A DNA stretch of 64,000 nt from CAVXHQ01 sp963761735 (lineage in GTDB: Bacteria; Pseudomonadota; Alphaproteobacteria; Rhodobacterales; Rhodobacteraceae), in assembly GCA_963761735.1 (NCBI GenBank), contig CAVXHQ010000005.1, positions 496,001 to 560,000 on the forward strand, read 5' to 3'. Shown here in pieces: positions 18,309 to 28,046 of the stretch (its first letter is position 1; every line of letters begins with the position of its first letter). The notes under the pieces are model-generated. The model did no database searches and was not told the DNA's origin. It saw only the letters and a program-made list of their open reading frames with translations. The position numbers and the translations under genes were made by a program.

Positions 18309-18317
18309 GCAGCGAAC

Positions 18318-20297
18318 TTACTGCACACGGACGCCTTGTGAAACGCCAAACCGCAAGGCGCGCCGCGCGGGCGCCACAGAGCGGACGGCGCCACTCCGCG
18401 GCAGGAAAATGCCATGCAGCGTCTTGTCCCAAAAGAACGGCTTGGTGCACATTTCGGTCAGGGCGCGCCAGGCGGCAATCGTCGCCAGCGGGAAATAGAC
18501 CTGCAGCGTCGGCGACCATAGCGCAAGCCATGGCCGTCCGGCCCGGCGCGCCGCAAGGCTCGCGACCGCGATATTGATGAGTTCCGTCAGCAAGAACAGA
18601 CCGCCCAGACCGAACAGCACGGTCCCCGGCACCATCGCGTTCAGCGGATGCGGCAGCCCGAACAGGATAAGCCAGAAAGACCACAGCACCGGCGCCAGCA
18701 GAAACTGGCTCAGGGTGCCGAGAAACAGCACCTGAACGCCCGCGAAACGCCACCACCCAAGGTCCCGCAATAGCTTTCGCGGGTTGGCCATGTGCACGGC
18801 ATAGGTCATCGCGTACCCCTTGAGCCAGCGGGTCCGCTGCCGGACCCAGGGCCACATCCGGGCGTTTGCCTCTTCATATGTTACCGTGTCGATAAGTTCG
18901 GTGCGAAACCCGGCCCGCACAAGGCGCAGACCAAGGTCCGCGTCTTCGGTGACATTGTGCGCATCCCAGCCACCGACAGCCTCGATCGCGCCGCGCCGCA
19001 GGAACAGTGTCGTCCCGCCCAGCGGCACGACCAGTCCAAGACGCGACAGTCCCGGCAGGACCAGCCGAAACCAGACCGCATATTCGAGGGTGAAACACCG
19101 GGCGAGCCAGTTGCTCGAGGTGTTGTAATAATCGAGCACGCCCTGCAGGCAGGCCACATCGGGCCGGGCCTGCGCGAACCGACGCACCACACGGCGCAGC
19201 TGATCGGGTTCGGGGGCGTCCTCGGCGTCGTAGATCCCCACGATGTCGCCCCGGGCAACGCACAGGGCATGGTTGAGGGCGCGGGGTTTCGTGCGCAACG
19301 TCCCTTCCGGCACCTCGACCATGCGCACCCAGCCGGGTAAATCCATCGCGGTGAGCGTCCCACGGGTCAACGTGTCGTCGTCCTCGAGGATCAAGAGCAC
19401 GTCCAGCCGGTCGCGGGGATAATCGAGTGCGGCAAGGCGGGCCATCAGATGCGAGGCGATTTCGCGCTCGTGATACAGCGGCACCAGCAGCGTCACGACG
19501 GGTTCGGCACTCACCCGACGGTCGCAAGGGTGCAGCGGTATCACGGAACTTTGGTTTTCGGGTTTGGCAGGACCGGCGTGTCCACCATGCCCGTGTCGCA
19601 GGGTGCTGATGACGGCCGCGACCTTGAGCGCGGTGTTCAGCAGCAGCGTCAGACAGGACCAGACCAGCAGCACGGCGATGAGCGGTCCGGGTATGAGGAG
19701 AGCCATCAGCACTGTGGCCAGCAGCGTCGCGATACCGACGACACGCGCCCGCCGGAAATTCCACGCCCGGCAGCTCTGCGCCGCGGGGCAGCGCGTTTCG
19801 GCCCTTGTCGCAAGCGCCGGACCCGCAGTCTGCATAAGCGACGTCGCCACCCCACCGGATGCACATCGTGCCATCCGCACCGCACCGAACGCCGACGTCA
19901 GGGCCGCGCGGACAGGGGCAGGAACGGGCCAGGTTCCGGTCAGGACGATTGTCTGATCCTGCATGCGACGCCATGGAAGGACGTCGTCCCGCAAACAATC
20001 GCTGGCTGGATAACCGTCGAGCAATGAGGGATCGGGGGGCGCGGTCGCCGGATCCGTCAGGGCAGGTGCGGGGACCGCGGACGTCCGCAACCGCACAGTA
20101 AGTGCGCCGGAATGAAGCTCGACGGTCGCATCGTTGGCGGCTTCACGTGCGGCAACGGTATAGATGTGCGGCCCGGACGCCGGAACGAACGCGCCCGCCG
20201 CCCGCTGAGTTTGCAAAAGCATCGTACCGATGCCCGTCGGCTGAGCGAGGCGTTGCGCACCCTTCATCGCGCGCTGGCGACCTGCACTCTGACCCAT
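18318..20297 (-). CDS. Membrane-bound processive family 2 glycosyltransferase
   Basis: A protein of up to 659 aa: an N-terminal region of about 170 aa without recognised motifs, two transmembrane helices (about residues 185-225), a GT2 catalytic domain and three or four C-terminal helices. The GT-A residues are visible as LILEDDDTLT, GIYDAEDAPEPDQL and TEDADLGLRLV, with the product-binding RQRTRWLKG. This is the cellulose/hyaluronan-synthase-like architecture, so export of a beta-linked polysaccharide is likely, but the sugar is unknown. The upstream start (20297) is uncertain; an ATG 30 bp downstream is equally possible. Confidence 0.82.
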   Translation of the reverse strand: MGQSAGRQRAMKGAQRLAQPTGIGTMLLQTQRAAGAFVPASGPHIYTVAAREAANDATVELHSGALTVRLRTSAVPAPALTDPATAPPDPSLLDGYPASDCLRDDVLPWRRMQDQTIVLTGTWPVPAPVRAALTSAFGAVRMARCASGGVATSLMQTAGPALATRAETRCPAAQSCRAWNFRRARVVGIATLLATVLMALLIPGPLIAVLLVWSCLTLLLNTALKVAAVISTLRHGHGGHAGPAKPENQSSVIPLHPCDRRVSAEPVVTLLVPLYHEREIASHLMARLAALDYPRDRLDVLLILEDDDTLTRGTLTAMDLPGWVRMVEVPEGTLRTKPRALNHALCVARGDIVGIYDAEDAPEPDQLRRVVRRFAQARPDVACLQGVLDYYNTSSNWLARCFTLEYAVWFRLVLPGLSRLGLVVPLGGTTLFLRRGAIEAVGGWDAHNVTEDADLGLRLVRAGFRTELIDTVTYEEANARMWPWVRQRTRWLKGYAMTYAVHMANPRKLLRDLGWWRFAGVQVLFLGTLSQFLLAPVLWSFWLILFGLPHPLNAMVPGTVLFGLGGLFLLTELINIAVASLAARRAGRPWLALWSPTLQVYFPLATIAAWRALTEMCTKPFFWDKTLHGIFLPRSGAVRSVAPARRALRFGVSQGVRVQ

Positions 20298-20500
20298 TCC
20301 AAACCCCTGCGGACGGGTCGTCCGGAATATCCGGTCGTGCCCTGTGGATTACCGTCGCCGAGCAAGGTTAACGAGTCGTAAAGATCGGGCGCGTCAGGGG
20401 CCGGGACGGGCCGCCCGACGCCGTGTTACCCAACGTCAGAAATGCACCGTCCCGGATCACCGGGTGCTTCAGGCGGCGACGGCAACGGCGTCGGGCCGGG

Positions 20501-21679
20501 TCAGGAAACCACGCGCGCCGCCACCATGGCCGCCGTGAACCTGTCGAACAGATAGGCGCTGTCCTGCGGACCGGGGCTCGCCTCGGGGTGGTATTGCACC
20601 GAAAACACCGGGCGGCCGACCATGCGGATGCCACAGTTCGATCCGTCGAACAGGCTGACGTGGGTTTCCGCCACACCTTTCGGCAGGGTCTGGCTGTCGA
20701 CGGTAAAGCCATGGTTCATCGACGTAATCTCGACCTTGCCGGTTTCGAGATCCTTGACCGGATGGTTCGCGCCGTGGTGTCCGTGGTTCATCTTGATCGT
20801 ACGGGCGCCGAGTGCAAGCGCGAGCATCTGATGCCCCAGACAGATCCCGAAGACCGGCATCTGCGACGCCGCCAGCACGCCTTTGATCATCGGCACGGCA
20901 TAGGCGCCCGTCGCCGCCGGATCGCCCGGACCGTTGGACAGGAACAATCCATCAGGCTTCAGGGCAAGGACATCCTCGGACGTGGCCCCCGCGGGCAAGA
21001 CCGTGACATCGCAGCCGACCGAGGCGAGGCTGCGCAGGATGTTGCGCTTGGCGCCGTAATCCACCGCCACGACCCGGAAGGTCGGGTTTTGCTGCCGGGC
21101 ATAGCCTTCGGGCCAGGCCCAACGCTTTTCGTCCCAGCGATAGCTTTGCGCGCAGGTCACCTCGCGGGCGAGATCGAGACCCTCGAGACCCCGGAACGCC
21201 CGGGCGGCGGCGACCAGTGCGGCGACGTCGAAATTTCCCTCGGGATCGTGGGCGAGCGCCACATGCGGCGCGCCCTGCTGCCGGATCGCGCGGGTCAGCC
21301 GGCGGGTATCGACGCCGCCGATGGCAATGCGACCGCGCGCGGCGAGCCACGCCGGCAGATCGCCCATCGCGCGCCAGTTCGACGGCTCTGTCGGATCCCA
21401 TTTGACGACCATGCCGGCGGCCACGGGATCGGCGGCCTCATCGTCCTCGGGGGTGACACCGGTGTTGCCGATGTGCGGAAAGGTAAAGGTGACGACCTGA
21501 CCCGCATAGGACGGATCGGTCATGATTTCCTGATATCCGGTCATCGCGGTGTTGAAACACAACTCGGCGGTGGTCTGGCCCGTGGCGCCGAAACCGCGCC
21601 CGTAGAACACCGTGCCATCGGCCAGCGCCAGACAGGCGGTTGGCCGCGCCGTGGCCGCGTCAGGCATGCTCGTCGCCAT
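20501..21679 (-). CDS. carA: Carbamoyl-phosphate synthase small chain
   Basis: CarA is the glutaminase subunit that supplies ammonia to CarB for carbamoyl phosphate, used in arginine and pyrimidine synthesis. The 392-aa length is normal. The N-terminal CPSase-specific domain begins ACLALADGTVFYGRGFGA and contains GYQEIMTDPSYAGQVVTFTFP. The class I glutamine amidotransferase triad is visible: Cys in FGICLGHQMLALALGA, and His and Glu in VQYHPEASPGP. It is divergent from the yqeY-like gene; carB is not in the window. Confidence 0.97.
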   Translation of the reverse strand: MATSMPDAATARPTACLALADGTVFYGRGFGATGQTTAELCFNTAMTGYQEIMTDPSYAGQVVTFTFPHIGNTGVTPEDDEAADPVAAGMVVKWDPTEPSNWRAMGDLPAWLAARGRIAIGGVDTRRLTRAIRQQGAPHVALAHDPEGNFDVAALVAAARAFRGLEGLDLAREVTCAQSYRWDEKRWAWPEGYARQQNPTFRVVAVDYGAKRNILRSLASVGCDVTVLPAGATSEDVLALKPDGLFLSNGPGDPAATGAYAVPMIKGVLAASQMPVFGICLGHQMLALALGARTIKMNHGHHGANHPVKDLETGKVEITSMNHGFTVDSQTLPKGVAETHVSLFDGSNCGIRMVGRPVFSVQYHPEASPGPQDSAYLFDRFTAAMVAARVVS

Positions 21680-21881
21680 GATGGTTCGCTCCGGATTGCT
21701 GTGATTGGGCGGTGTCTAGGCGGCACGGCGGTGGCGGTCAAGACGGCAGCCCGCGCGTCACCCTGCGGGGCGGTTGTCACCGCACCGATCCGGGGCTATG
21801 TGACGCGCCTTGGGCGGGGCGCCGCCGCGGGACAGTGCCCGTGCCGTTCGCGCCCCGGCACATCTGACAAGGATACCTGCG

Positions 21882-22349
21882 ATGCACCTTCGGGATCGGG
21901 TCAATACCGCGATGAAAGACGCCATGAGGGCCAGAGAGGCGGACCGCCTGTCGACCCTGCGTCTGATCAATGCCGCCATCAAGGACCGCGATATCGCGCT
22001 GCGCGGATCCGGCGGCGACAGTGCCGAGGCGGGCGTCGGTGACGATGTCGTGCTGTCGATCCTTGGCAAGATGGTCAAGCAGCGGCAGGAAAGCGCGCGC
22101 GCCTACGAAGAGGGCGGCAGGCTCGAGCTTGCGGAAAAGGAGCTGTCCGAGGTCAAGGTGATCGAGGAGTTCCTGCCTCGCCAGCTCGATGCGGACGAGA
22201 CCGCCGACGCGGTGGCCGCGGCCATCGCCGAAACGGGTGCCACGAGCATCCGCGACATGGGCAAGGTGATGGGGGCGCTGAAAGCGCGCTACACCGGGCA
22301 GATGGATTTCGGCGCGGTCGGGCCGATGGTGCGCGACCGGCTCGGATAG
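21882..22349 (+). CDS. GatB/YqeY domain protein
   Basis: A 155-aa cytoplasmic protein of the YqeY family: MHLRDRVNTAMKDAMRAREA, LSTLRLINAAIKDRDIA, LSEVKVIEEFLPRQL and a C-terminal SIRDMGKVMGALKARYTGQMD. The domain resembles the tRNA-interacting tail of GatB, and its function is not established. It is commonly found next to carA in alphaproteobacteria, as here. The start is the ATG after ACAAGGATA. Confidence 0.93.
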   Translation: MHLRDRVNTAMKDAMRAREADRLSTLRLINAAIKDRDIALRGSGGDSAEAGVGDDVVLSILGKMVKQRQESARAYEEGGRLELAEKELSEVKVIEEFLPRQLDADETADAVAAAIAETGATSIRDMGKVMGALKARYTGQMDFGAVGPMVRDRLG

Positions 22350-22455
22350 GGCGCACCCGGCGGCAGACATGTTTCGGCCCGACGCCGCGATCCGGGAGCC
22401 ACAGGCTCCGCCCGGGGGTGCGCGCGGTCAGGTTGACCGAAGGTCGTCGGCCGCC

Positions 22456-22704
22456 TCAGGTACCGATGAGGAAATACCGGGCGATGCCGTAGATGTAGAG
22501 CGCCGAAAAGACGATATTGATATCCTTGAGCTGCGGTTCCGTGCGCAACCAGCCGCAGAATACCCATATCATGCAGAACGGCAGGCCGAACATCATCGCC
22601 GCGAGTTGCCATCCTTGAACGATGGCGACGGTACTGCAAAGGCCAAGCATGAACGCAATCCATTTGAGAGGCTGCTCGTAGGCAGCCATCTTCCAAAGCG
22701 TCAT
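22456..22704 (-). CDS. Small membrane protein (82 aa)
   Basis: MTLWKMAAYEQPLKWIAFML starts an 82-aa hydrophobic protein with two or three predicted helices (about residues 14-32, 34-52 and 63-80). Its architecture resembles small roseobacter membrane proteins such as the DUF6552 group, but the match is not certain. It ends in the gap after yqeY and lies 190 bp downstream of the DUF2244 gene on the same strand. The function is unknown. Confidence 0.65.
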   Translation of the reverse strand: MTLWKMAAYEQPLKWIAFMLGLCSTVAIVQGWQLAAMMFGLPFCMIWVFCGWLRTEPQLKDINIVFSALYIYGIARYFLIGT

Positions 22705-22896
22705 TTGGGGGTTCTTTCAGATATACAGCGCCGTCGACCCGGCGATCTGCACCGACACCGTATCATTGCGACCACGTTGCGGCAATATCGGGTGCGCGGG
22801 ACAAGGGGCACGCCCCGGTTGGGGTGGTCCGGGCGATCTACGCCCGGGAGCCGGCGCCGGTCCTGTCGTCGCCCGATCCAACAAACATCCCGACGA

Positions 22897-23385
22897 TCAG
22901 GGCGACCTGAGTGCCGACCGTAACTCGTCGTAAAGCGCCAGCCGTTCCGTCGCATCGAGAAATGCCCCGATTTCCACCTCCCGGTCGCTGCCGCGCAGTG
23001 TCACGTAGTTTTCGACGGGGCCTTCACTGGGATAGAGGTGCACCGAAACCCAGTGGCGGTTCGCCTCCCAGTCCTGCCGCGAACGGCCGGGTGTGTGGCG
23101 GGCGAGGTGGGCGGTTGTGTCGTCCAGCGTCAATTCCTCGAGAACCTCGCCGCGGCGATAGCTGACGCCGATGGCGGCCCAGAGGCCCCAGAGCATCAGC
23201 CCCAGCGGCACCAGTATGGCCCAGAGCACCGGCGTGCCGAGCATGGCGATCAGCGGCAAGGCCATGATCGCGACCGTCGCCGTCATGAAGGTGACGAAAT
23301 CGCGCCGCAACAGCGAGCGGTAGGGCCACAGGCTCAGCTGGCGGGGCGCATCCTCGGCGTGGGGAGGGGACCATTCGTAGGGCAT
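22897..23385 (-). CDS. DUF2244 membrane protein
   Basis: A 162-aa protein with two adjacent transmembrane helices (residues about 30-70, FVTFMTATVAIMALPLIAML and VLWAILVPLGLMLWGLWAAI) followed by a cytoplasmic domain (GEVLEELTLDDTTAHL, WVSVHLYPSEGPVENYVTLRG). This layout fits DUF2244, a family often located next to cytochrome oxidase genes, as here directly downstream of ctaD. A perfect hairpin separates the two, so it may be transcribed separately. The function is unknown. Confidence 0.85.
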   Translation of the reverse strand: MPYEWSPPHAEDAPRQLSLWPYRSLLRRDFVTFMTATVAIMALPLIAMLGTPVLWAILVPLGLMLWGLWAAIGVSYRRGEVLEELTLDDTTAHLARHTPGRSRQDWEANRHWVSVHLYPSEGPVENYVTLRGSDREVEIGAFLDATERLALYDELRSALRSP

Positions 23386-23468
23386 TTTTCAGTGGTAGAT
23401 CGTCCGGCACAACGAGCCAATGCGGGGCGTTGTCGCGGGGCCCGGATGGACGGATCCCGAAACGGAAC

Positions 23469-23496
23469 AGGGCCCCGGCATTTCTGCCGGGGCCCT
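23469..23496 (-). terminator. Strong hairpin downstream of ctaD
   Basis: AGGGCCCCGGCA (23469-23480), loop TTTC, TGCCGGGGCCCT (23485-23496): a perfect 12-bp GC-rich stem 20 bp after the ctaD stop. It probably terminates or protects the ctaD transcript. It lacks a long T-run, so some read-through into the DUF2244 gene is possible. Confidence 0.7.
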
Positions 23497-23516
23497 TTCG
23501 TCGGTCATGTATCGGT

Positions 23517-25220
23517 TCAGGTGTTGTGAACGATCGGCTCGTGGGCATGGCCCGGTTGCTTGTCCCACTCCGACTGCTTGGGAAGCGTCTCGAACGTATG
23601 TTCGGGCGGCGGGCAGGGCAGGGTCCATTCGAGGGTGTCCGCATACTCGTTCCACGGGTTGTTCACGGTCACGCGGCGCCCGGCGAACAGGGTGTAGAAC
23701 AGCACGCCGATGAAGAAGATGAACGAAGCGAACGACAGGAAAGCGCCCATCGAGGAGACGTAGTTCCAGTAGGCGAAGGCATCGGGGTAGTCGACGATCC
23801 GGCGGGGCATGCCCTGGCGGCCAAGGAAGTGCTGCGGGAAGAACGTGATGTTGGCACCGACGAACATGGTGTAGAAGTGCACCTTGCCCGCCCACTCGGG
23901 ATACATCCGGCCCGACATCTTCGGCAGGTAGAAGTAGATGCCGGCGAAGATGGCGAAGACGGCGCCGAGCGACATCACGTAGTGGAAGTGCGCGACCACA
24001 TAGTAGGTGTCGTGATAGACCCGGTCGACGCCGGCCTGGGACAGGACGATGCCGGTGACGCCGCCTACGGTGAACAGGAAGATGAACCCGATCGCCCAGA
24101 GCATCGGCGTCTTGAACTCGATCGAGCCCATCCACATCGTCGCGATCCAGGAGAAGATCTTGACCCCCGTCGGCACCGCGATGACCATCGTCGCGAGCAT
24201 GAAATAGCTCTGTTGCGTCAGCGACATGCCAACCGTGTACATGTGGTGCGCCCACACGACGAAGCCGAGCGCGCCGATGGCGACCATCGCGTAGACCATC
24301 GGAAGGTAGCCGAAGATCGGCTTGCGCGAGAACGTCGCGATCACATGGCTGATGATGCCGAAGCCGGGGACGATGACGATGTAGACCTCGGGGTGGCCGA
24401 AGAACCACAGGATGTGCTGGTAGAGCACCGGGTCGCCGCCGCAGGTGGGATCGAAGAAGCAGGTGGAGAAGTTGCGGTCCATCAGCAGCATCGTGATCGC
24501 ACCCGCGAGGACGGGCAGCGCCAGCAGGATCAGCCAGGCAGTGACGAAGATCGACCAGGCGAACAGCGGCACCTTGTGCATGGTCATGCCGGGGGCGCGC
24601 ATGTTCAGGAACGTCGTGATCATGTTGATCGCGCCGAGGATCGACGACGCACCCGACATGTGGACCGCAAAGATAGCGAGATCCATCGAGAACCCGCCTT
24701 CGTTCGTCGACAGCGGCGCATACATGACCCAGCCGACGCCGGACCCCGCCTGACCGTTACCGCCGGGCGCCAGCATCGAGGCGATGCCGAGTGCGAGGGC
24801 CGAACAGTACATCCAGAACGACAGGTTGTTCATCCGCGGGAACGCCATGTCCGGCGCGCCGATCTGCAACGGCATGAAATAGTTGCCGAATCCGCCGAAC
24901 ATCGCCGGGATGACCACGAGGAACATCATCAGGACGCCGTGGTAGGTGATGAGCACGTTCCACAGGTGGCCGTTGGGCGAGCAGGGCGTGGACGGATCCG
25001 CGAACAGCCGCGCGCCCTCGAGGCACATGTGCTGCACCCCCGGATACATCAGCTCGATCCGCATGAAGACGGTGAACGCCACCGCCAGGAACCCGGCAAA
25101 GCCGGACACCCAAAGATAGAGGATGCCGATGTCCTTGTGGTTGGTGGACATGAACCAGCGGGTGAAGAAACTGCGGGTGTCTTCGTGCTGGTCGTTGCCG
25201 TGGATGGCGGCGTCTGCCAT
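23517..25220 (-). CDS. ctaD: Cytochrome c oxidase subunit I (aa3 type)
   Basis: The catalytic subunit of the terminal oxidase reduces O2 to water and pumps protons. It is 567 aa with twelve membrane helices. Visible are TNHKDIGILYL at the N-terminus, the haem a ligand His in ITYHGVLMMFLVVIP, the CuB/Tyr cross-link motif WFFGHPEVYIVIVPGFG, and HDTYYVVAHFHYVMSLGA with the haem ligands. EVYI and the K-channel residues identify an A-family oxidase. The start is the ATG of MADAAIHGND behind GGGAGAGCC. Subunit II/III genes are not adjacent. Confidence 0.97.
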   Translation of the reverse strand: MADAAIHGNDQHEDTRSFFTRWFMSTNHKDIGILYLWVSGFAGFLAVAFTVFMRIELMYPGVQHMCLEGARLFADPSTPCSPNGHLWNVLITYHGVLMMFLVVIPAMFGGFGNYFMPLQIGAPDMAFPRMNNLSFWMYCSALALGIASMLAPGGNGQAGSGVGWVMYAPLSTNEGGFSMDLAIFAVHMSGASSILGAINMITTFLNMRAPGMTMHKVPLFAWSIFVTAWLILLALPVLAGAITMLLMDRNFSTCFFDPTCGGDPVLYQHILWFFGHPEVYIVIVPGFGIISHVIATFSRKPIFGYLPMVYAMVAIGALGFVVWAHHMYTVGMSLTQQSYFMLATMVIAVPTGVKIFSWIATMWMGSIEFKTPMLWAIGFIFLFTVGGVTGIVLSQAGVDRVYHDTYYVVAHFHYVMSLGAVFAIFAGIYFYLPKMSGRMYPEWAGKVHFYTMFVGANITFFPQHFLGRQGMPRRIVDYPDAFAYWNYVSSMGAFLSFASFIFFIGVLFYTLFAGRRVTVNNPWNEYADTLEWTLPCPPPEHTFETLPKQSEWDKQPGHAHEPIVHNT

Positions 25221-25445
25221 GTGGCTCTCCCGGATTGTGTCATGAGGCGCGGGACCGGAATCCGATGCGCGGGCTTGCTCCGGTCTAGTCGCTGGTGCGG
25301 ACGGGGGCAATACGCAAGGGGCCCCGACGCATGGGGTAAATTGGCGCAGGGCGACGGCAGGGGGCAGGAACGTCTGCCGTGAAAGTGTCGCGCGCGGGCC
25401 GACCGCCGGGCATCGGCATCCCCGACACCCGAATCCCGCGCGATA

Positions 25446-26159
25446 CTAAGTCGCCGGGAGGGGGCGATTGTCCCGGTGCGCGGTCATCGACCCCACGAAT
25501 GTCTGGACCAGCGCTGCATCGAGATCGTCCATCGTCACCGGCAGGCCGAGGTCCACCAGCGACGTGACGCCGTGGCCGGTGATGCCGCAGGGAACGATGC
25601 CGTCGAAATGGCTCAGGTCCGGTTCGACGTTGATCGACAGACCGTGGAACGACACCCATTTGCGCAACCGGATGCCGATGGCGGCGATCTTGTCGTCGCG
25701 CGGGGTGCCGCACGCCAGGGGCGCCTTGTCGGGGCGGGCGACCCAGACGCCCACACGGCCCGCCCTAATCGCGCCGGTAATCCCGAATTCGGCCAGAGCG
25801 GCGATCACCCAGGTCTCGAGGTCTCGCACGAAGCAGCGCACGTCACGCCCCCGGGCGGCCACGTCGAGCATCGTATAGACAACGCGCTGACCCGGCCCAT
25901 GATAGGTGTATTGTCCGCCGCGCCGCGCCGCATGAACCGGAAAGCGATGCGGATCGGTCAGGTCCTGCGGTCGCGCCGACGTGCCGGAGGTATAGAGTGG
26001 CGGATGCTCGACGAACCACAACGCCTCGGGCGCCGTGCCTGCGCGGATCTGGGCGGCACGGTCTTCCATCAGGGTCAGCGCACCGGCATAACCGGTCGGC
26101 CCGACCGAGGTGATCCAGTCGATGCCGTCGCGGTGGCGCAGGGTGGTCGTGGTGCTCAT
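25446..26159 (-). CDS. lipB: Octanoyl-[ACP]:protein N-octanoyltransferase
   Basis: LipB moves octanoate from acyl carrier protein to lipoyl domains, the first step of lipoate attachment. The protein is 237 aa. Recognised motifs are FVEHPPLYTSGTSA, RRGGQYTYHGPGQRVVYTMLD, the acyl-binding Lys in DDKIAAIGIRLRKWVSFHG, and the catalytic Cys in IVPCGITGHGVTSL. The start is the ATG of MSTTTTLRHRDG; an upstream ATG would add a basic, non-conserved stretch. It stands alone between ctaD and the tRNA-Leu gene. Confidence 0.94.
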   Translation of the reverse strand: MSTTTTLRHRDGIDWITSVGPTGYAGALTLMEDRAAQIRAGTAPEALWFVEHPPLYTSGTSARPQDLTDPHRFPVHAARRGGQYTYHGPGQRVVYTMLDVAARGRDVRCFVRDLETWVIAALAEFGITGAIRAGRVGVWVARPDKAPLACGTPRDDKIAAIGIRLRKWVSFHGLSINVEPDLSHFDGIVPCGITGHGVTSLVDLGLPVTMDDLDAALVQTFVGSMTAHRDNRPLPAT

Positions 26160-26338
26160 CCCCGCGATATAGCCTGTCGCGGGCCGTGGCGTAAGATCCG
26201 GCGGACACCGCCGGTGCATCGACGCCCGGCAGCCTGCACGCACGGCATGTCGCAGCGGTGCCGGGCAGCCCGCAATTTGCCCCTTGGCAAGCCCACCCCG
26301 CCCGGCTAGAACGCGCCCGAGCTACCAGCTTATGACGT

Positions 26339-26425
26339 GCGGTCGTGGCGGAATTGGTAGACGCGCAGCGTTGAGGTCGCTGTTCCTTAACCGGAGTGGA
26401 GGTTCGAGCCCTCTCGACCGCACCA
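26339..26425 (+). tRNA. tRNA-Leu (GAG)
   Basis: An 87-nt cloverleaf including an encoded CCA end. The acceptor stem GCGGTCG pairs with CGACCGC, followed by discriminator A and CCA. The anticodon stem CAGCG/CGCTG encloses the loop TTGAGGT with anticodon GAG. A long variable arm (TGTTCCTTAACCGGAGT region) is typical of a class II tRNA-Leu, and GGTTCGAGCC forms the T-arm. Confidence 0.95.
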
Positions 26426-26832
26426 GACCAATTTTCCGATCGAGGCACCTGACGGTCGCCGCGTCGATGCGCGGGTATCGCCACAAATTTCGGCCATGCG
26501 AAAGTGCCGCCGCGCTGCCGAACCGGTTGCGGATCCGCGGCACACCGGGATCGGCACGCCTTTCCGGCGGCTTCGCTGACGATGATCTTTCAGAGGTGTT
26601 TGCGATCCGTGCGGGTCCGCCTCGTTCAGACCCGGCCGTCACTGCTGTACCCTGAACGCTGTCTTCACAGGCAATCGGCCTCGTGGGCGTCAGTGCGTCG
26701 GGTTGTCTGCCTTTGATCGCACCCATATCCGGCACAACCCGTGCTTTGCGGTTGCACGCCTCGAAAGCGCTTGTTTAACTGCGTCCACCAACGAGGGCGG
26801 GCCAACCGTCGTGACGATCCGGGGAGATTGGT
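26426..26832. other. Intergenic region between tRNA-Leu and the ABC operon
   Basis: About 400 bp without a convincing gene on either strand: the open frames here lack ribosome sites and known motifs. It must contain the promoter of the ABC transport operon, because the first gene starts at 26833 behind GGGGAGA. No strong sigma70 boxes, hairpins or repeats were seen. Confidence 0.5.
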
Positions 26833-27957
26833 TTGACCAACGCTGCTGCCGCGACTGCTCAGGACTCTGCGCAGAACACTGCTTTCGTCGAATTTGAACG
26901 GGTGCAGAAAAGTTACGACGGCGAAACGCTGGTCGTGAAGGATCTCAACCTGTCGATGCCGAAGGGAGAGTTTCTGACGATGCTCGGGCCCTCGGGGTCT
27001 GGCAAGACGACCTGCCTGATGATGCTTGCAGGGTTCGAGACCGCCACCAACGGCGACATCCGGCTGGACGGCAAGCCGATCAACAACATTCCGCCGCACA
27101 AGCGCGGCATCGGCATGGTCTTTCAGAACTACGCCCTGTTCCCGCACATGACCGTGGCCGAGAACCTGAGTTTTCCGCTCGAGGTGCGTGGCATGGGCAA
27201 GTCCGAGCGTGAGGAAAAGGTGAACCGCGCGCTGGGCATGGTGCAGATGGGCGATTTCGGCGGGCGCCGTCCCGCGCAGCTTTCTGGGGGGCAGCAACAA
27301 CGTGTCGCCCTGTCACGCGCCCTGGTGTTCGAGCCGGAGCTGGTCCTGATGGACGAACCGCTCGGCGCGCTCGACAAGCAGCTGCGCGAAACCCTGCAGT
27401 TCGAGATCACGCGGATCGCCCACGAGCTGGGCATCACTACCGTTTATGTGACCCACGACCAGACCGAGGCCCTGACCATGTCGGACCGGGTTGCCGTATT
27501 CGAGGCCGGGCGCATTCAGCAGCTGGCCCCGCCGGATCAGTTGTACGAGCGGCCCGAAAATTCCTTCGTCGCGCAGTTCATCGGTGAAAACAACACGATG
27601 GACGGCGTGATCGAAACGATCGCGGGCGACCAGTGCACCGTGCGCCTCGACAGTGGCGACGTCATTGACGCGCAGCCGGTGAACGTGACCAAGGTCGGCG
27701 AAAAGACCAAGGTGTCGATCCGCCCCGAGCGGGTGGAATTCAAGACCGAGCGGCTGCGCGACGACGCGCACACCCTCAAGGCCGAGGTGCTCGAGTTCAT
27801 TTACATGGGCGACATTTTCCGCACGCGCCTTCGGGTTGCGGGCAACGAGAATTTTGTCGTCAAGACACGCAATGCCCCCGATCAGGTACGTCTCACCCCC
27901 GGTGAGACCGTCGAGATCGGCTGGCAGGCAGAGGATTGTCGCGCGCTGGACGCCTGA
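26833..27957 (+). CDS. Polyamine-type ABC transporter ATP-binding protein
   Basis: A 374-aa ATPase of the PotA/FutC class that powers uptake through the two permeases encoded downstream. Walker A is LGPSGSGKTTCLMML, the signature is AQLSGGQQQRVALSRAL, Walker B is LVLMDEPLGALDK, and the switch His is in YVTHDQTEALTMSD. The C-terminal regulatory TOBE_2 domain covers about residues 280-374. The start is a TTG (26833) 7 nt after GGGGAGA; there is no better ATG upstream. It opens a five-gene operon with its binding protein, a DUF1330 protein and permeases. Confidence 0.92.
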   Translation: MTNAAAATAQDSAQNTAFVEFERVQKSYDGETLVVKDLNLSMPKGEFLTMLGPSGSGKTTCLMMLAGFETATNGDIRLDGKPINNIPPHKRGIGMVFQNYALFPHMTVAENLSFPLEVRGMGKSEREEKVNRALGMVQMGDFGGRRPAQLSGGQQQRVALSRALVFEPELVLMDEPLGALDKQLRETLQFEITRIAHELGITTVYVTHDQTEALTMSDRVAVFEAGRIQQLAPPDQLYERPENSFVAQFIGENNTMDGVIETIAGDQCTVRLDSGDVIDAQPVNVTKVGEKTKVSIRPERVEFKTERLRDDAHTLKAEVLEFIYMGDIFRTRLRVAGNENFVVKTRNAPDQVRLTPGETVEIGWQAEDCRALDA

Positions 27958-28046
27958 ACGCGTAACCGCGCGCAGACAAGGTCCGGCAGTTCCGTCCGCT
28001 ACCCGACCATGAGACCCAAAGGACGTACAACGGGAGAAACGATATT

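Noticed and set aside
23430..25382. A 650-codon plus-strand frame opposite ctaD
   Set aside because: Highly charged His/Asp/Arg composition mirroring ctaD codons; ctaD is unmistakable on the minus strand.
26284..26655. A plus-strand frame across tRNA-Leu
   Set aside because: It runs through the tRNA gene and has no motif or ribosome site.
26751..26780. Possible sigma70 boxes TTGCAC - 17 bp - TTAACT before the ABC operon
   Set aside because: Only three of six consensus matches in each box; too weak to call.
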